Shown here: piece by piece, positions 9,964-18,442 of the stretch
Position numbering within the stretch: position 1 is the first letter of the stretch
How the letters are laid out: every line of letters starts with the position of its first letter
Source of the DNA: Solimicrobium sp043758755
Lineage (GTDB): Bacteria > Pseudomonadota > Gammaproteobacteria > Burkholderiales > Burkholderiaceae_D
Assembly (NCBI GenBank): GCA_043758755.1
Contig: JAYVMW010000004.1
Span: forward strand, 1-64,000
Direction: 5' to 3'
DNA: 64,000 nt
Notes under the pieces: generated by a model
Told to the model about the DNA's origin: nothing
Databases searched by the model: none
Seen by the model: the letters and a program-made list of their open reading frames with translations, nothing else
Program-made: the position numbers and the translations under genes

Positions 9964-11346
9964 TCAGTTGGGCAGTGTTGATGGTGTCATCAGTACCGTA
10001 ACAGGAGCAACCTCCGTCGCATCCCGATTGGTCGCCACCAGTTTTCCGCCATCCCACTGCACAAAATGGTAGCCGCGTTTAATCAGTTCATCGAGCAGCA
10101 TCGGCAGGGCCAACACGGTTTTGGGATGGATGTCATGCATCAGAATAATGCCGCGACCGGCGTGATCCAGTTCCAGCAGAATGCGGTGCACGATCGATTC
10201 CGGTACCGGGTCGGACCAGTCCAGCGAATCAATATTCCACAGCACTGAACGCAAGCCGCGTTCTCCGACTTCGCCCAGTATCATCGCATTGCGTGCGCCG
10301 TAGGGGGCACGAAACATATGGGTGCGCCGGGTGTCGTCGGTAATGACCAGATTCAGCAGTGCCTGGGTTTTGTCGATTTCCTGCTCGACTGCGGCCTGAT
10401 CGAGCTTGGGTAAAAACGGATGGGTGAAACTATGGTTGCCGATGGCATGACCGGCACCCAGGATATCTTTTTCAATGTCTTCATTTTTGGTCAGTTCGGC
10501 GTGGCCGTCAGTGACCGTGCCCAGATTCTGCCCGAGCTGAAAGAAAATCGCCTTGAGCCGATAGCGCTCCAGTATCGCCAGAATTTCTCTGGTGTAGACC
10601 GGATGCGGGCCGTCATCAAAGGTCAGCAGCACCGTGCCTTTTTCCAGTTGCAGCCCCTGCCATTCATTCTCGCGTGCCAATGCCACGGTCTCATCAGCCT
10701 TGCTGGAAGGGGTGGCCTGCTGTTCCGGGGTGGGGAGGGCGCTTTTGAGTTCATCCAGCACGGATGCAGCCGGATATTGCTGTTCAATTTCGGAGCTATA
10801 CGCAGCCCAGGCCGGACGCGCAGCTTTGGTGATGTGGGGCTGGCTTAATGCATCGTTTAATTCCAGTCCATATTTGTTATGGGCCACTGCCAGCTCCTTT
10901 AACAGGATGCGCACCTGTCTGGCCTGCGGGGCAGTCAGCCGGGCTTTTTTTGCCAGCTCGGTCAGTATCCCGCGCACCGAGAATAAATCGGCGTCTTTCC
11001 ATACCGGGTTGGCGCAGGCGGCCAGAAAATCATCCATGTCAGCGGGTTGAGCGGTTTGTGAAAGCAGGTGTTCGGTGAGGTTATTGGCCAGACGTTGATC
11101 TTCTATAAACAGAAATTCACCGGCGCGGATTGCTTCCTGATGCTGTTGATGGTTGACCCCGGCGCTGGTGCTGTAGGTTTGCAGGGACAGGATGCGCCGG
11201 TGGTTGTCGATCAGAGTCTGTACGTCGGTCCGGATTGAGACCGGTGCGGTCGTTTCTGCAGCGGCGATGCCTGCGTGGAGCGCAAAAATGAACCAGGTAC
11301 AGGTGATTATTTTGGCAATGGAGTGCGTCGGATATTGAAAAAGCAT
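9964..11346 (-). CDS. Exported polysaccharide deacetylase (NodB domain)
   Basis: About 460 aa. The start at 11346 (MLFQYPTHSIAK) gives a Sec signal peptide ending near AAAE; an alternative start lies at 11373. An N-terminal helical region of unknown function (about 40-235) precedes a NodB-type domain with motif 1 TFDDGP, motif 2 HSFTH, FRAPYGA, a Trp-containing WNIDSLDW and the final HDIHP. These supply the metal-binding Asp/His residues and the catalytic base of CE4 enzymes. The likely role is de-N-acetylation of a cell-surface polysaccharide or peptidoglycan. The gene start overlaps the end of the upstream gene on the same strand by 40 bases. Confidence 0.82.
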   Translation of the reverse strand: MLFQYPTHSIAKIITCTWFIFALHAGIAAAETTAPVSIRTDVQTLIDNHRRILSLQTYSTSAGVNHQQHQEAIRAGEFLFIEDQRLANNLTEHLLSQTAQPADMDDFLAACANPVWKDADLFSVRGILTELAKKARLTAPQARQVRILLKELAVAHNKYGLELNDALSQPHITKAARPAWAAYSSEIEQQYPAASVLDELKSALPTPEQQATPSSKADETVALARENEWQGLQLEKGTVLLTFDDGPHPVYTREILAILERYRLKAIFFQLGQNLGTVTDGHAELTKNEDIEKDILGAGHAIGNHSFTHPFLPKLDQAAVEQEIDKTQALLNLVITDDTRRTHMFRAPYGARNAMILGEVGERGLRSVLWNIDSLDWSDPVPESIVHRILLELDHAGRGIILMHDIHPKTVLALPMLLDELIKRGYHFVQWDGGKLVATNRDATEVAPVTVLMTPSTLPN

Positions 11347-12479
11347 GAATTGGACTGGTTGGACTGCTGGCACTGGCCGGTTGGAAAGTGTGCCAATGAT
11401 AACGAGAAATCGGATGGATTGAAAACAGTTTTGATGTCCCAGCTTAACGAATTCTGTGTGAGCCGGTGGCCCGTCAATGCGTTCGGCCGACCCGCCTCTC
11501 GATCAATGGAGAGATCTGGAATGTAATTGCGCTCTTCCTGATGGTATTTTTCCACGAGTAACAGATTGTCGGGTTCCTCGAATAAGTCATGGCTGGCTGA
11601 ATCTGTGTTGCTTTGGCTGGCGCTGGCGATTGATGGTGCGTTGCGCTCGCGCAGGTCCGACAGGGTCTGAACAGGTGAAGAATTCCGCTCGCCAAACCAT
11701 TGATAACAATGGGAGATGGACTCAAGAATGGTGCACGGCAAACCAATTGCTGCCATGCCGGCTGATTCTGCAATATGCGCCGCGGCATCCTGCTCTGGCG
11801 GTTTTTCATTCAGCGACAAACGCATACTGATCAGCCACAAAATGATACCGGCTGCGGCAATCGCGATACCGATACCGCCCACCCATGATGATCCCACTCC
11901 CGCTCCGATCAGCAGTGTTACCAGCCATGGACATCCCAGTGCTGCGCCGGCGCCGGCTCCTGTCAGTGCCCCTGCAATGTTTTTCATGATCGGGCTGGCT
12001 ACAAATTTTTTACAGCATTTGGTAAATTTATTGAGAAAAGTTGGTTCAGGCGGTTTGTGCGCACCAGCAGCATTTGTTCCGAAGTACGATTTAAGGCAGG
12101 TACCAATGATGAGCGGAATTCCCAGTACGGCCCAGCCTATCGATTCTGCAATATGGGCAGAAAAACTCTGACCAGCCGGTCTGACACTTTCGTGTGCAGA
12201 ATACATCGTACTTGAGGTCCATAAAGTGATGCCGATTACGATGATCAAGATACCTATGCCGCCAAAGCCGATAGTTGCCAAACCGATTGGAATCAAGGCC
12301 GCTCCGATGGCTTTCAGTGCAGGGCTGGCACCAAAATTTCCTTTGCCCCACAGAGTTGATCGGGTGAGTATGTCTGGACCTGGTGGATTTGTGCCGGTGG
12401 AAGGTGAGGAATTGGGTGCTTCGTTTAGTGCGGCAGAACGATGAAACGAAGTGGGTAAAGTTGAGGTGTTGCAGATCAT
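11307..12479 (-). CDS. Unknown bilobed-hydrophobic membrane protein, two modules (family A1)
   Basis: About 390 aa from ATG 12479 (MICNTSTLPTSFHRS). The N-terminus (about 40 aa) is Ser/Pro/Thr-rich. Two tandem copies of a roughly 100-residue module follow. Each has a Gly-rich hydrophobic hairpin (GGIGILIIVIGITLW in copy 1, GGIGIAIAAAGIILW in copy 2) and then HIAES-x-G with a G-I/L-P hydrophobic stretch. Copy 2 also has a Cys/Lys-rich lead-in (CCKKFVASPIMKNIAG) shared with the next gene. The hydrophilic C-terminal tail is about 120 aa. I do not recognise a named family. The layout resembles bilobed membrane proteins such as chlamydial Inc proteins, by shape only. Confidence 0.62.
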   Translation of the reverse strand: MICNTSTLPTSFHRSAALNEAPNSSPSTGTNPPGPDILTRSTLWGKGNFGASPALKAIGAALIPIGLATIGFGGIGILIIVIGITLWTSSTMYSAHESVRPAGQSFSAHIAESIGWAVLGIPLIIGTCLKSYFGTNAAGAHKPPEPTFLNKFTKCCKKFVASPIMKNIAGALTGAGAGAALGCPWLVTLLIGAGVGSSWVGGIGIAIAAAGIILWLISMRLSLNEKPPEQDAAAHIAESAGMAAIGLPCTILESISHCYQWFGERNSSPVQTLSDLRERNAPSIASASQSNTDSASHDLFEEPDNLLLVEKYHQEERNYIPDLSIDREAGRPNALTGHRLTQNSLSWDIKTVFNPSDFSLSLAHFPTGQCQQSNQSNSCFFNIRRTPLPK

Positions 12480-12533
12480 ATAAAAACCATTAGGCAAAAT
12501 CAATTAATAGTGCAAGACGAAACAGTGTCGTCA

Positions 12534-12579
12534 CCGATAGGGCGCAGATTTGAGCCTCGATGGTAGTTGAGTAATTGCT
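12534..12579 (-). promoter_or_regulatory. Candidate promoter element of gene A1 (weak copy)
   Basis: In gene orientation it reads AGCAATTACTCAA ... CTATCGG, resembling the paired element before the genes starting at 13699 and 19080, but with a one-base longer gap and several mismatches. CTATCG falls about 56 bases upstream of the ATG, where a -10 could lie. It is the weakest of the three copies. Confidence 0.3.
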
Positions 12580-12643
12580 GGTATTTAAGTGTCGACATCC
12601 CCTATCTGCATCTGAAACCATTCAGGTGAAGTGAGTTTTTTTG

Positions 12644-13699
12644 TCAGGATGATCCAATTTTGTCTGAAACTGCTGAATTAGCTGATTCCAATGTCGCAGG
12701 TTGCTGCATTCTTTGGGTCGTATCGACAACAGGGGTGGTGGCAAGACGCTGGCTCAGAAAGGGAGGGGAGTTAAGTGCTGCAACGCGCACGGGTGGATTC
12801 TCAGGTAATACGCCAGAACTTCGGACACAGGATAATCTGGGACGGGGGTTGCTATGGAGACTTTTGATTATGGAAGCGTCATATAGAGCCTTGGTAATTA
12901 CTGGGTCTAGTCGCAACCGGTTTTCGGCCACTATTTCGGCCTCTGTTCTTGCACTCTGTGAGCAGGAACTGTTGCTGATCATCAACGCGGACGAGCTGCT
13001 GCCTGAATCGACATCAGATTGAACGCTATTGCGCCAGTGATCTGTAAATATGTATGCCTTGCTTTGCCTTTCACGTTCTTTCGCCATAACCAGATCGAAT
13101 TTGGAGGGAGGTTGAGGATCCTGTCTTGTTAAGGTTGCAAAGCCTTGTGCTGTGGTTGCCGGAGGATTGCGGTCTTGTTCCGGTTCTGGCCTGTGGCCCG
13201 ACACCGGTTTCGGCACAAAATTGAGCCCGTCCGGATCAGCACCACAACAGCACGATTGGAAGAAATTAAGAACGTGAGTGACGATGACATACGCTATTCC
13301 GACGACGCCCATGAGTGCCGAAAATCCAGCTTCGAGTACAGGATTAGTGCAGGCCCCTGGTTCTTTTGCCGACAATACGGTACTGACAGTCCACAGAATG
13401 AGACCGGCCCCGATCAGGGCGATTCCCAAACCTCCCATCCACGAAGTGCCCACACCCAATCCGATTAAAAACCCTGTCACCCATGGACATCCCCAGAGCG
13501 CCCCTGCTCCGGTACCAATCATGCCCAGGGCGGCAATGTTTTTCATCACTTCGCTGGCGGCAATAGTCCTGCAGCATATTGCAAACCGGTTCAGCAGCGT
13601 CGGATTGTCAGGCGCGCCGCGTCCGGGATCTGGATTGGCATTATTTCGAACCTGGTTAGTGGAAGAGCGTAACGGAGACTTGGGAAGAGGATGGGTCAT
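12644..13699 (-). CDS. Unknown bilobed-hydrophobic membrane protein, one module (family A2)
   Basis: 351 aa, paralogous to the second module of the downstream gene: both share LNRF/LNKF, paired Cys, an S-x-x-MKNIA segment, GCPW, LIG-GVG-SW and GGxGIA-GxILW. The single hydrophobic bilobe spans roughly 45-150 and ends near a second hydrophobic stretch followed by CCC. The first 25 residues are polar and Pro/Ser/Asn-rich. The C-terminal ~180 residues are hydrophilic, Ser/Pro-rich and probably disordered. The start ATG 13699 has no strong ribosome site. Function unknown; secretion is only inferred from composition. Confidence 0.62.
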   Translation of the reverse strand: MTHPLPKSPLRSSTNQVRNNANPDPGRGAPDNPTLLNRFAICCRTIAASEVMKNIAALGMIGTGAGALWGCPWVTGFLIGLGVGTSWMGGLGIALIGAGLILWTVSTVLSAKEPGACTNPVLEAGFSALMGVVGIAYVIVTHVLNFFQSCCCGADPDGLNFVPKPVSGHRPEPEQDRNPPATTAQGFATLTRQDPQPPSKFDLVMAKERERQSKAYIFTDHWRNSVQSDVDSGSSSSALMISNSSCSQSARTEAEIVAENRLRLDPVITKALYDASIIKSLHSNPRPRLSCVRSSGVLPENPPVRVAALNSPPFLSQRLATTPVVDTTQRMQQPATLESANSAVSDKIGSS

Positions 13700-14050
13700 T
13701 TAGAGTCCAATAACATGCAGAATCAGCAAACCCCAGTGCGTAAATTCAACAACATGCATTGTAAAAAGGGCGCTCTGGTACCAGTGGCGATAGTAATTTA
13801 ATCGTTGCTGACCGTGGATCGAGGTTTTTACTTAGATCGCGCCAAAAACGATTACTCAGGCAATGCCGGATTCAGGGCCAGTCGCGTTTATGCAACTGAC
13901 TTACCCGATTGACCTGATTTGCAGCGGATTGGATTGAATAGTCGCAAGACATGAATTAGTCTGGTTAAAGCGCGTGCGTCGGCAAGGGGAAGAATACACA
14001 ATGTGCCGGTGACGTTGACCAACCCGAAATATAAAAACAGTGGCGCAGTC
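13700..14050. other. Divergent intergenic region upstream of gene A2 and nat
   Basis: No gene is seen. It holds the two-part element at 13787-13834 pointing to the minus-strand gene. On the plus side, a 16-codon in-frame extension of nat begins at 14003 but is not supported. A repeated CAACATGCA-like motif occurs near 13708 and 13750. Confidence 0.45.
13787..13834 (-). promoter_or_regulatory. Two-part promoter element of gene A2
   Basis: In gene orientation: TAAGTAAAAACCTCGAT, 22 bases, then TACTATCGC. The same 9-base blocks with exactly the same 22-base gap occur at 19139-19178 before another gene of this family. TACTAT resembles a -10 hexamer, which would put ACCTCGAT near -43 to -35, a position typical of an activator box or an alternative-sigma -35. 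Confidence 0.45.
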
Positions 14051-14812
14051 ATGTCCCAATTTACGCTCGATCATTATCTGAAGCGCATAGGCTTTCAGGG
14101 TGAAGCCAGTGCCACGCTGGCGTGCGTGACGAAAATGATGCGCTGTCAGTTGCAAAGCGTACCGTTTGAGAATCTCGATATTCAGGCCGGCAAAATCATT
14201 TCACTGGACCATGATGATATTGCCGAAAAAATTCTGCACCGGCAGCGCGGCGGCTATTGTTTTGAAGTGAATGGTCTGTTTGCCATGGCGCTTGATGCCC
14301 TGCAGATTCGGTATTTTTTTATCGCCGCCAGTCCCCTGACCCATCACAATGTCAGGAAACCCAAAACCCATATGGCGCTAGTTGTGCAATTCGACGACGG
14401 GCAATGGCTGTGCGATTGCGGCTACGGTGGTTATGGACTGCGTGAGCCAGTCAGAATTGACCTGCTCGACACCGAAATCAGGCAGGATGATGATGCGTTC
14501 ATGTTAAACCGGTTGGGAGAGCAGGAAATCGTATTGAAATCCAAAGTGCAGGGAGTCTGGGAAGCGCAGTATGCGTTTGATCTGATGCCGCAAGACTGGA
14601 CCGATTTTGCCGGGGCCAATCATTACAATTCCACCCACCACGATTCGTTGTTTGTCAGGAAGTTGCTGGTGGTGCTGTGCACGTTGACCGGGCGCAAAAT
14701 CCTGTTCGGCAGTGCGCTGAAAATTGTCGAAAACGCGCAGCAGATAAAGCACCATGTCACGCCGGAAAATCGTCAGGAAATTCTGCGGCGTGAGTTTGGT
14801 CTGGTGGAGTAA
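14051..14812 (+). CDS. nat: Arylamine N-acetyltransferase
   Basis: 253 aa from ATG 14051 (MSQFTLDHYLKRIGF), which matches the family N-terminus; the upstream in-frame ATG at 14003 adds 16 unrelated residues. The Cys-His-Asp triad of NAT enzymes is visible: Cys in RGGYCFE, His in KTHMALVV and Asp in WLCDCGYGG. The enzyme transfers acetyl from acetyl-CoA to arylamines or hydrazines in the cytosol. It converges on the thiamine-pyrophosphate enzyme gene with a 10-base gap. No operon partner is apparent. Confidence 0.9.
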   Translation: MSQFTLDHYLKRIGFQGEASATLACVTKMMRCQLQSVPFENLDIQAGKIISLDHDDIAEKILHRQRGGYCFEVNGLFAMALDALQIRYFFIAASPLTHHNVRKPKTHMALVVQFDDGQWLCDCGYGGYGLREPVRIDLLDTEIRQDDDAFMLNRLGEQEIVLKSKVQGVWEAQYAFDLMPQDWTDFAGANHYNSTHHDSLFVRKLLVVLCTLTGRKILFGSALKIVENAQQIKHHVTPENRQEILRREFGLVE

Positions 14813-14822
14813 AGATTGACTG

Positions 14823-16577
14823 CTATTTTCCCAGCGCGGTATTACGGATCGCCTCCAGCGTCGCACCCGGGGTAATCAAATTCCCGTCATATCGCAATTC
14901 AATCAGGGCAGGCAGTTTTTTGTCACGCGCAAATGCCAGTGCACGTTGCAGTGCCGGACCGAATTCTTCGGTTTTGGTCACGATCTCACCTGAACCACCA
15001 TAAGCTCTGGCCAGCGCGGCGAAGTCCGGGTTGTGCAGTTCGGTACCGACCTGCCGGTTCGGGAATTCACGTTCCTGATGCATGCGTATCGTGCCGTACA
15101 TGCCATTATTAAACAAAATCACCACCACACCCGCGCCGTACTGCGCGGCGGTGGCCAGTTCCTGACCGTTCATCATGAATTCACCATCGCCGGCAAAGGT
15201 GATCACGGTGCGCTGCGGATGGACGAGTTTGGCGGCAATGCCGGACGGCACGCTGTAGCCCATGGCGCCGGAAGTCGGGGCCAGCTGGGTGCGCATAGGA
15301 CCGTAGCGATAGTAGCGGTGCGCCCAGGTAGTGTGATTGCCGGCGCCATTGGTGATGATGGTGTCGGACGGCACCTGTTTGCTGATTTCCTGAACTACCT
15401 TCCATAAATTGAGCGGCTGGCCTTTATCTTTGAAAATGGGCGCTTCGGTCTGGTTGGCCAGGTACTCGGCGCGCGCCGTTTCAACACTGCCCTGCCAGTT
15501 GCCCAACGCAGGCATGGCCCAGAGTGCTTCGGCAATTTGCGGCATGCCACTGTTGATCATCATGTCGGCCTGATACACCCGACCCAGTTCCAGCGCATCG
15601 GCATGAATATGAATCAGGCTCTGTCTGGGTACCGGCGCCTCCAGAATGCTGTAGCCGCCGGTCGTCATTTCACCCAGACGCGGGCCGACGGCGATAACCA
15701 GATCAGACTGCTTGATACGTTCGGCCAGTTTCGGGTTGATGCCGATACCGACATCGCCGATGTAATTGGCATGATGATTGTCGAACAAATCCTGAAAGCG
15801 GAACGCACAGGCCACCGGCAGATTCTGCTTTTCGGCAAAACGCTGAATCTGGTTGCAGGCGGTTTTATTCCAACCGCCGCCGCCCAGGATTACTATCGGA
15901 CGTTCGGCGCGCGCCAGACGGATGCCAAGTTCGTCAATCTGCTGATGGCTCGCGGATGCCTGCACCGGCTGGTAACGACGCATGGCGGGGATGGCGCTGC
16001 TGGCCACCTTTTGCGACAGCATGTCTTCCGGCAGTGCCAGCACCACCGGTCCGGGGCGGCCACTGGTGGCGATCTGAAAGGCGCGCGCCACGTATTCATG
16101 CACGCGGTCGGCACGGTCGATCTGCGCGACCCATTTTGCCATCTGGCCATACATGCGCCGGTAATCGATTTCCTGAAACGCTTCGCGCTCGACAAAGTCG
16201 TTCCCCACCTGGCCGATAAACAAAATCATCGGCGTTGAATCCTGGTAGGCGGTATGGACACCGATTGAAGCATTGGTGGCACCGGGTCCGCGCGTGACGA
16301 AGCAGATGCCGGGTTTGCCGGTCAGTTTGCCGTAGGCTTCGGCCATGTAAGCCGAGCCGCCTTCCTGGCGGTTGATGATGAAGCGAATCGGCGCATTATT
16401 GTGCGCAGTGTTGCTTTTATGTTCGTGCAGCGCATCCAGAACCGGCAGATAGCTCTCGCCCGGCACACCGAAAATCGTATCAACGCCGTGGATCTGCAGG
16501 GCATCGACTATGAGTTGGCCGCCACTGCGGTGGCCGCCAGAGCGGAGTGAAGAATGGAGGCTTGTCAAAGTGGACAT
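14823..16577 (-). CDS. Thiamine pyrophosphate-dependent enzyme, acetolactate-synthase-like
   Basis: 584 aa with the three-domain layout of the AHAS/POX superfamily. The N-terminal PYR domain has FGVPGE and the catalytic Glu in NRQEGGSAYMAEAYG. A central FAD/nucleotide-like domain follows. The C-terminal PP domain carries the TPP/Mg motif GDGEFMMNGQELATA ... NNGMYG. The family decarboxylates 2-oxo acids and ligates or oxidises the product. No regulatory subunit gene (ilvH) is next to it, and no degradation cluster is in view, so the substrate is undetermined. A biosynthetic IlvB role is less likely than a catabolic or accessory one. Confidence 0.8.
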   Translation of the reverse strand: MSTLTSLHSSLRSGGHRSGGQLIVDALQIHGVDTIFGVPGESYLPVLDALHEHKSNTAHNNAPIRFIINRQEGGSAYMAEAYGKLTGKPGICFVTRGPGATNASIGVHTAYQDSTPMILFIGQVGNDFVEREAFQEIDYRRMYGQMAKWVAQIDRADRVHEYVARAFQIATSGRPGPVVLALPEDMLSQKVASSAIPAMRRYQPVQASASHQQIDELGIRLARAERPIVILGGGGWNKTACNQIQRFAEKQNLPVACAFRFQDLFDNHHANYIGDVGIGINPKLAERIKQSDLVIAVGPRLGEMTTGGYSILEAPVPRQSLIHIHADALELGRVYQADMMINSGMPQIAEALWAMPALGNWQGSVETARAEYLANQTEAPIFKDKGQPLNLWKVVQEISKQVPSDTIITNGAGNHTTWAHRYYRYGPMRTQLAPTSGAMGYSVPSGIAAKLVHPQRTVITFAGDGEFMMNGQELATAAQYGAGVVVILFNNGMYGTIRMHQEREFPNRQVGTELHNPDFAALARAYGGSGEIVTKTEEFGPALQRALAFARDKKLPALIELRYDGNLITPGATLEAIRNTALGK

Positions 16578-16670
16578 GTATAGATGACTTGTGGAGGAAA
16601 GTCGTTACCCTACCAGAAATTACCGGTTTATTCAGCTAAAAAGGGGAAGTGTGGTGTTAGAATCCAGCCC

Positions 16671-17035
16671 GAAGCAGGCCAGACAGCCGCTGGTTTTGGC
16701 AATTTGCATGCAAATTGTCCAAAACGGGAGGAAGGTCCGGACTCCACAGAGCAGGGTGACGGTTAACGGCCGTCCGTTGAAAGTCGCGAGCGCTGTTTGC
16801 TTAAGATATAAGACGAGGAACAGGGCCACAGAGACGAGCGTATTCAGTTACGGTGAAACGCGGTAACCTCCACCCGGAGCAATTTCAAATAGGCACGCAT
16901 TGAGGCGGCTCGCGGAGCGTGCGGGTAGAAAGCTTGAGCCCTGGAGTAATCCAGGGCCTAGAGGAATGGCTGTCATAACACGAACCGGCAACGGCAAGTG
17001 TCGTAACAGAATCCGGCCTATCGGCTTGCTTCACT
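16671..17035 (+). ncRNA. rnpB: RNase P RNA (class A)
   Basis: The 5' GAAGCAGGCC pairs with 3' GGCTTGCTTC to form P1. Universal elements are visible: AGGAAGGTCCGGACTCCACAG (CR-I), CAGGGTGA, AACTCC-type GGTAACCTCCACCCGGAG with CAAATAGG (CR-III/IV region), and GAGGAATGGCTGTC followed by AGAATCCGGCCTATCG near the 3' end. A long P3-like hairpin is formed by TTTTGGCAATTTGC and its complement. A -10-like TAGAAT lies at 16658-16663, 7 bases before the 5' end. It is the catalytic RNA of tRNA 5' processing. The ends are accurate to a few bases. Confidence 0.95.
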
Positions 17036-17054
17036 TTATTCAGATATCACACCC

Positions 17055-17546
17055 TTAATCTGTTCCGTTGATTTCGTTGATTAAATTATCAAAGTCTGCC
17101 ACTGGATCGATTGACCTGACCGGGTTGAGATTGATGGTAGTTTCTGGCTGCGGTGCCGAATCGCTGTCATCATCATTTGCGGTTTCGATCCAGGCGGTAA
17201 CGTGATCATCAAGGTCGACAGTGATGCGGTAGCCGGCTCCACCGGCACCGAAATTTTCCTGACTGCCTGCACATGATTTCAACCAACTCATGACGATGAA
17301 TGCCGCGGCGCCGAAGCCGGAAGCCAACGTTCCGAGGGCTTTCAGTATTGCAGTGCCGGCATTGTTTATAGAATTCCTGATGGATTCAGTGCATTTGTGC
17401 ACGCGTTCGGTGAACCGGTTCAGAAGGCCAGGCCGTGGAGTGAATGAAGCGCCCGGTTTCTGTGTTGATTCCGTGCCAGCCTGGCTTGTGATTTCGACTT
17501 TTGACAGGCCAGCATGATCAGGTGTTCGGAGAGTATAAATTGCCAT
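17055..17546 (-). CDS. Unknown small protein, family-A-like (A3)
   Basis: 163 aa, starting 20 bases past the 3' end of rnpB on the other strand. After a polar N-terminus (Thr/Ser/Pro-rich, 1-40) it has LLNRFTERVHKC, matching the lead-in LLNRFAICC of gene A2, then one Gly/Ala-rich hydrophobic stretch (about 62-90: LGTLASGFGAAAFIVMSWL). The C-terminal half is strongly acidic (ANDDDSDS). AGGATAC upstream of ATG 17546 serves as a ribosome site. It lacks the GCPW/GGxGIA core, so it is a divergent or shortened relative. Function unknown. Confidence 0.55.
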   Translation of the reverse strand: MAIYTLRTPDHAGLSKVEITSQAGTESTQKPGASFTPRPGLLNRFTERVHKCTESIRNSINNAGTAILKALGTLASGFGAAAFIVMSWLKSCAGSQENFGAGGAGYRITVDLDDHVTAWIETANDDDSDSAPQPETTINLNPVRSIDPVADFDNLINEINGTD

Positions 17547-17650
17547 AGTTTTGTATCCTGAAAAAATAAAAGATCTGCAAGACTATCTTTCGTTAATTTT
17601 TAAAAACAGTAGGGATTGCCACATTTCGAAGTGCACAGCAGCTGGCGCGC

Positions 17651-17998
17651 TCACCCATCGATATCCAGAATGTGAAACCGGTGTCTGGGCTCACTGATAA
17701 AAGTTTCGACAAATGCTTCGATCACGCCCACCCCCAACGCTGCTCCCATCAGGATTACACCCGGAACATAATAACCCTTGGAGTACAGCAAAATGCCGGA
17801 GCCGGTCAGCGCGACGGCACTCCATTTCAGAATTTTGGGATAACGTTCGATGACCGGTGGCACGATAAGCGTAAGGTTGATCAGCGGGGGCAGATTGATG
17901 GTGACCGCTGTGAGATGGGCCGGTTGCGGCGGATTGGCGCGTGACTGTGCCGGTGCCGGCATTCTGTCAGCCTGCGATCGATGTTGAATGCGATCCAT
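17651..17998 (-). CDS. Unknown small bilobed-hydrophobic protein (A4)
   Basis: 115 aa. A polar Arg/Gln/Pro-rich N-terminus (1-30) is followed by a hydrophobic PPLINLTLIVPPVI stretch and a hairpin of two short Gly-rich helices (about 60-100: AVALTGSGILLYSKG and GVILMGAALGVGVIEAF). It starts 3 bases after the stop of the upstream gene, so it is very likely translated from the same mRNA. The sequence is not clearly homologous to A1/A2, but the hydropathy layout is the same. Function unknown. Confidence 0.55.
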   Translation of the reverse strand: MDRIQHRSQADRMPAPAQSRANPPQPAHLTAVTINLPPLINLTLIVPPVIERYPKILKWSAVALTGSGILLYSKGYYVPGVILMGAALGVGVIEAFVETFISEPRHRFHILDIDG

Positions 17999-18001
17999 AT
18001 T

Positions 18002-18442
18002 TTAGATGGCACCGTGCGACAGTGCCAGGTACACGCTGAACGACACCAGAGCCGGAACCACTGCATCCTTGAATGCCTTTCTGATACTTTCCCGACGCTG
18101 AGTCGACAGCATCGACGCCTGTCCAACTGCCCCGCTCAGAAATGAAAGAATACCCAGACCGATCAACAGTCCTTCACTCTTCTTGGGATGCGGATTATTC
18201 ATCATGTGCCGGCAGATATTGGCCGTCAATCCGGTACTGAACATAGCCGAGCCTGTGACCCGTGCGGCATACAGCGTGTCATGGACTATGCCGGTGCAGC
18301 GCGACAGTCGGTCCGGATCAGGTGCGGCGGGCCCTGTCAGATCGTCAACCTGTATGCCGGTGGAAGGATTCAGTGGTACTGCTTCACTGCGTTGATACCG
18401 GATATCGCTTTGGCCGGTTTTGGTTGGAGTTAATGTGTTCAT
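18002..18442 (-). CDS. Unknown small bilobed-hydrophobic protein (A5)
   Basis: 146 aa when started at ATG 18442, which overlaps the upstream stop as ATGA and has GGGGAA upstream. Longer in-frame starts (to 18526) would overlap the previous gene by almost 90 bases and are less likely. The first ~45 residues are polar (Thr/Ser/Pro). Two hydrophobic segments follow: GLLIGLGILSFLSGAVG and, after a basic linker (RRESIRKAFKD), VVPALVSFSVYLALS at the very C-terminus. Likely coupled to its neighbours in a four-gene unit. Function unknown. Confidence 0.55.
   Translation of the reverse strand: MNTLTPTKTGQSDIRYQRSEAVPLNPSTGIQVDDLTGPAAPDPDRLSRCTGIVHDTLYAARVTGSAMFSTGLTANICRHMMNNPHPKKSEGLLIGLGILSFLSGAVGQASMLSTQRRESIRKAFKDAVVPALVSFSVYLALSHGAI

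Noticed and set aside
15537..16238. Plus-strand open frame inside the thiamine-pyrophosphate enzyme gene
   Set aside because: Antisense of a well-conserved enzyme; no motifs.
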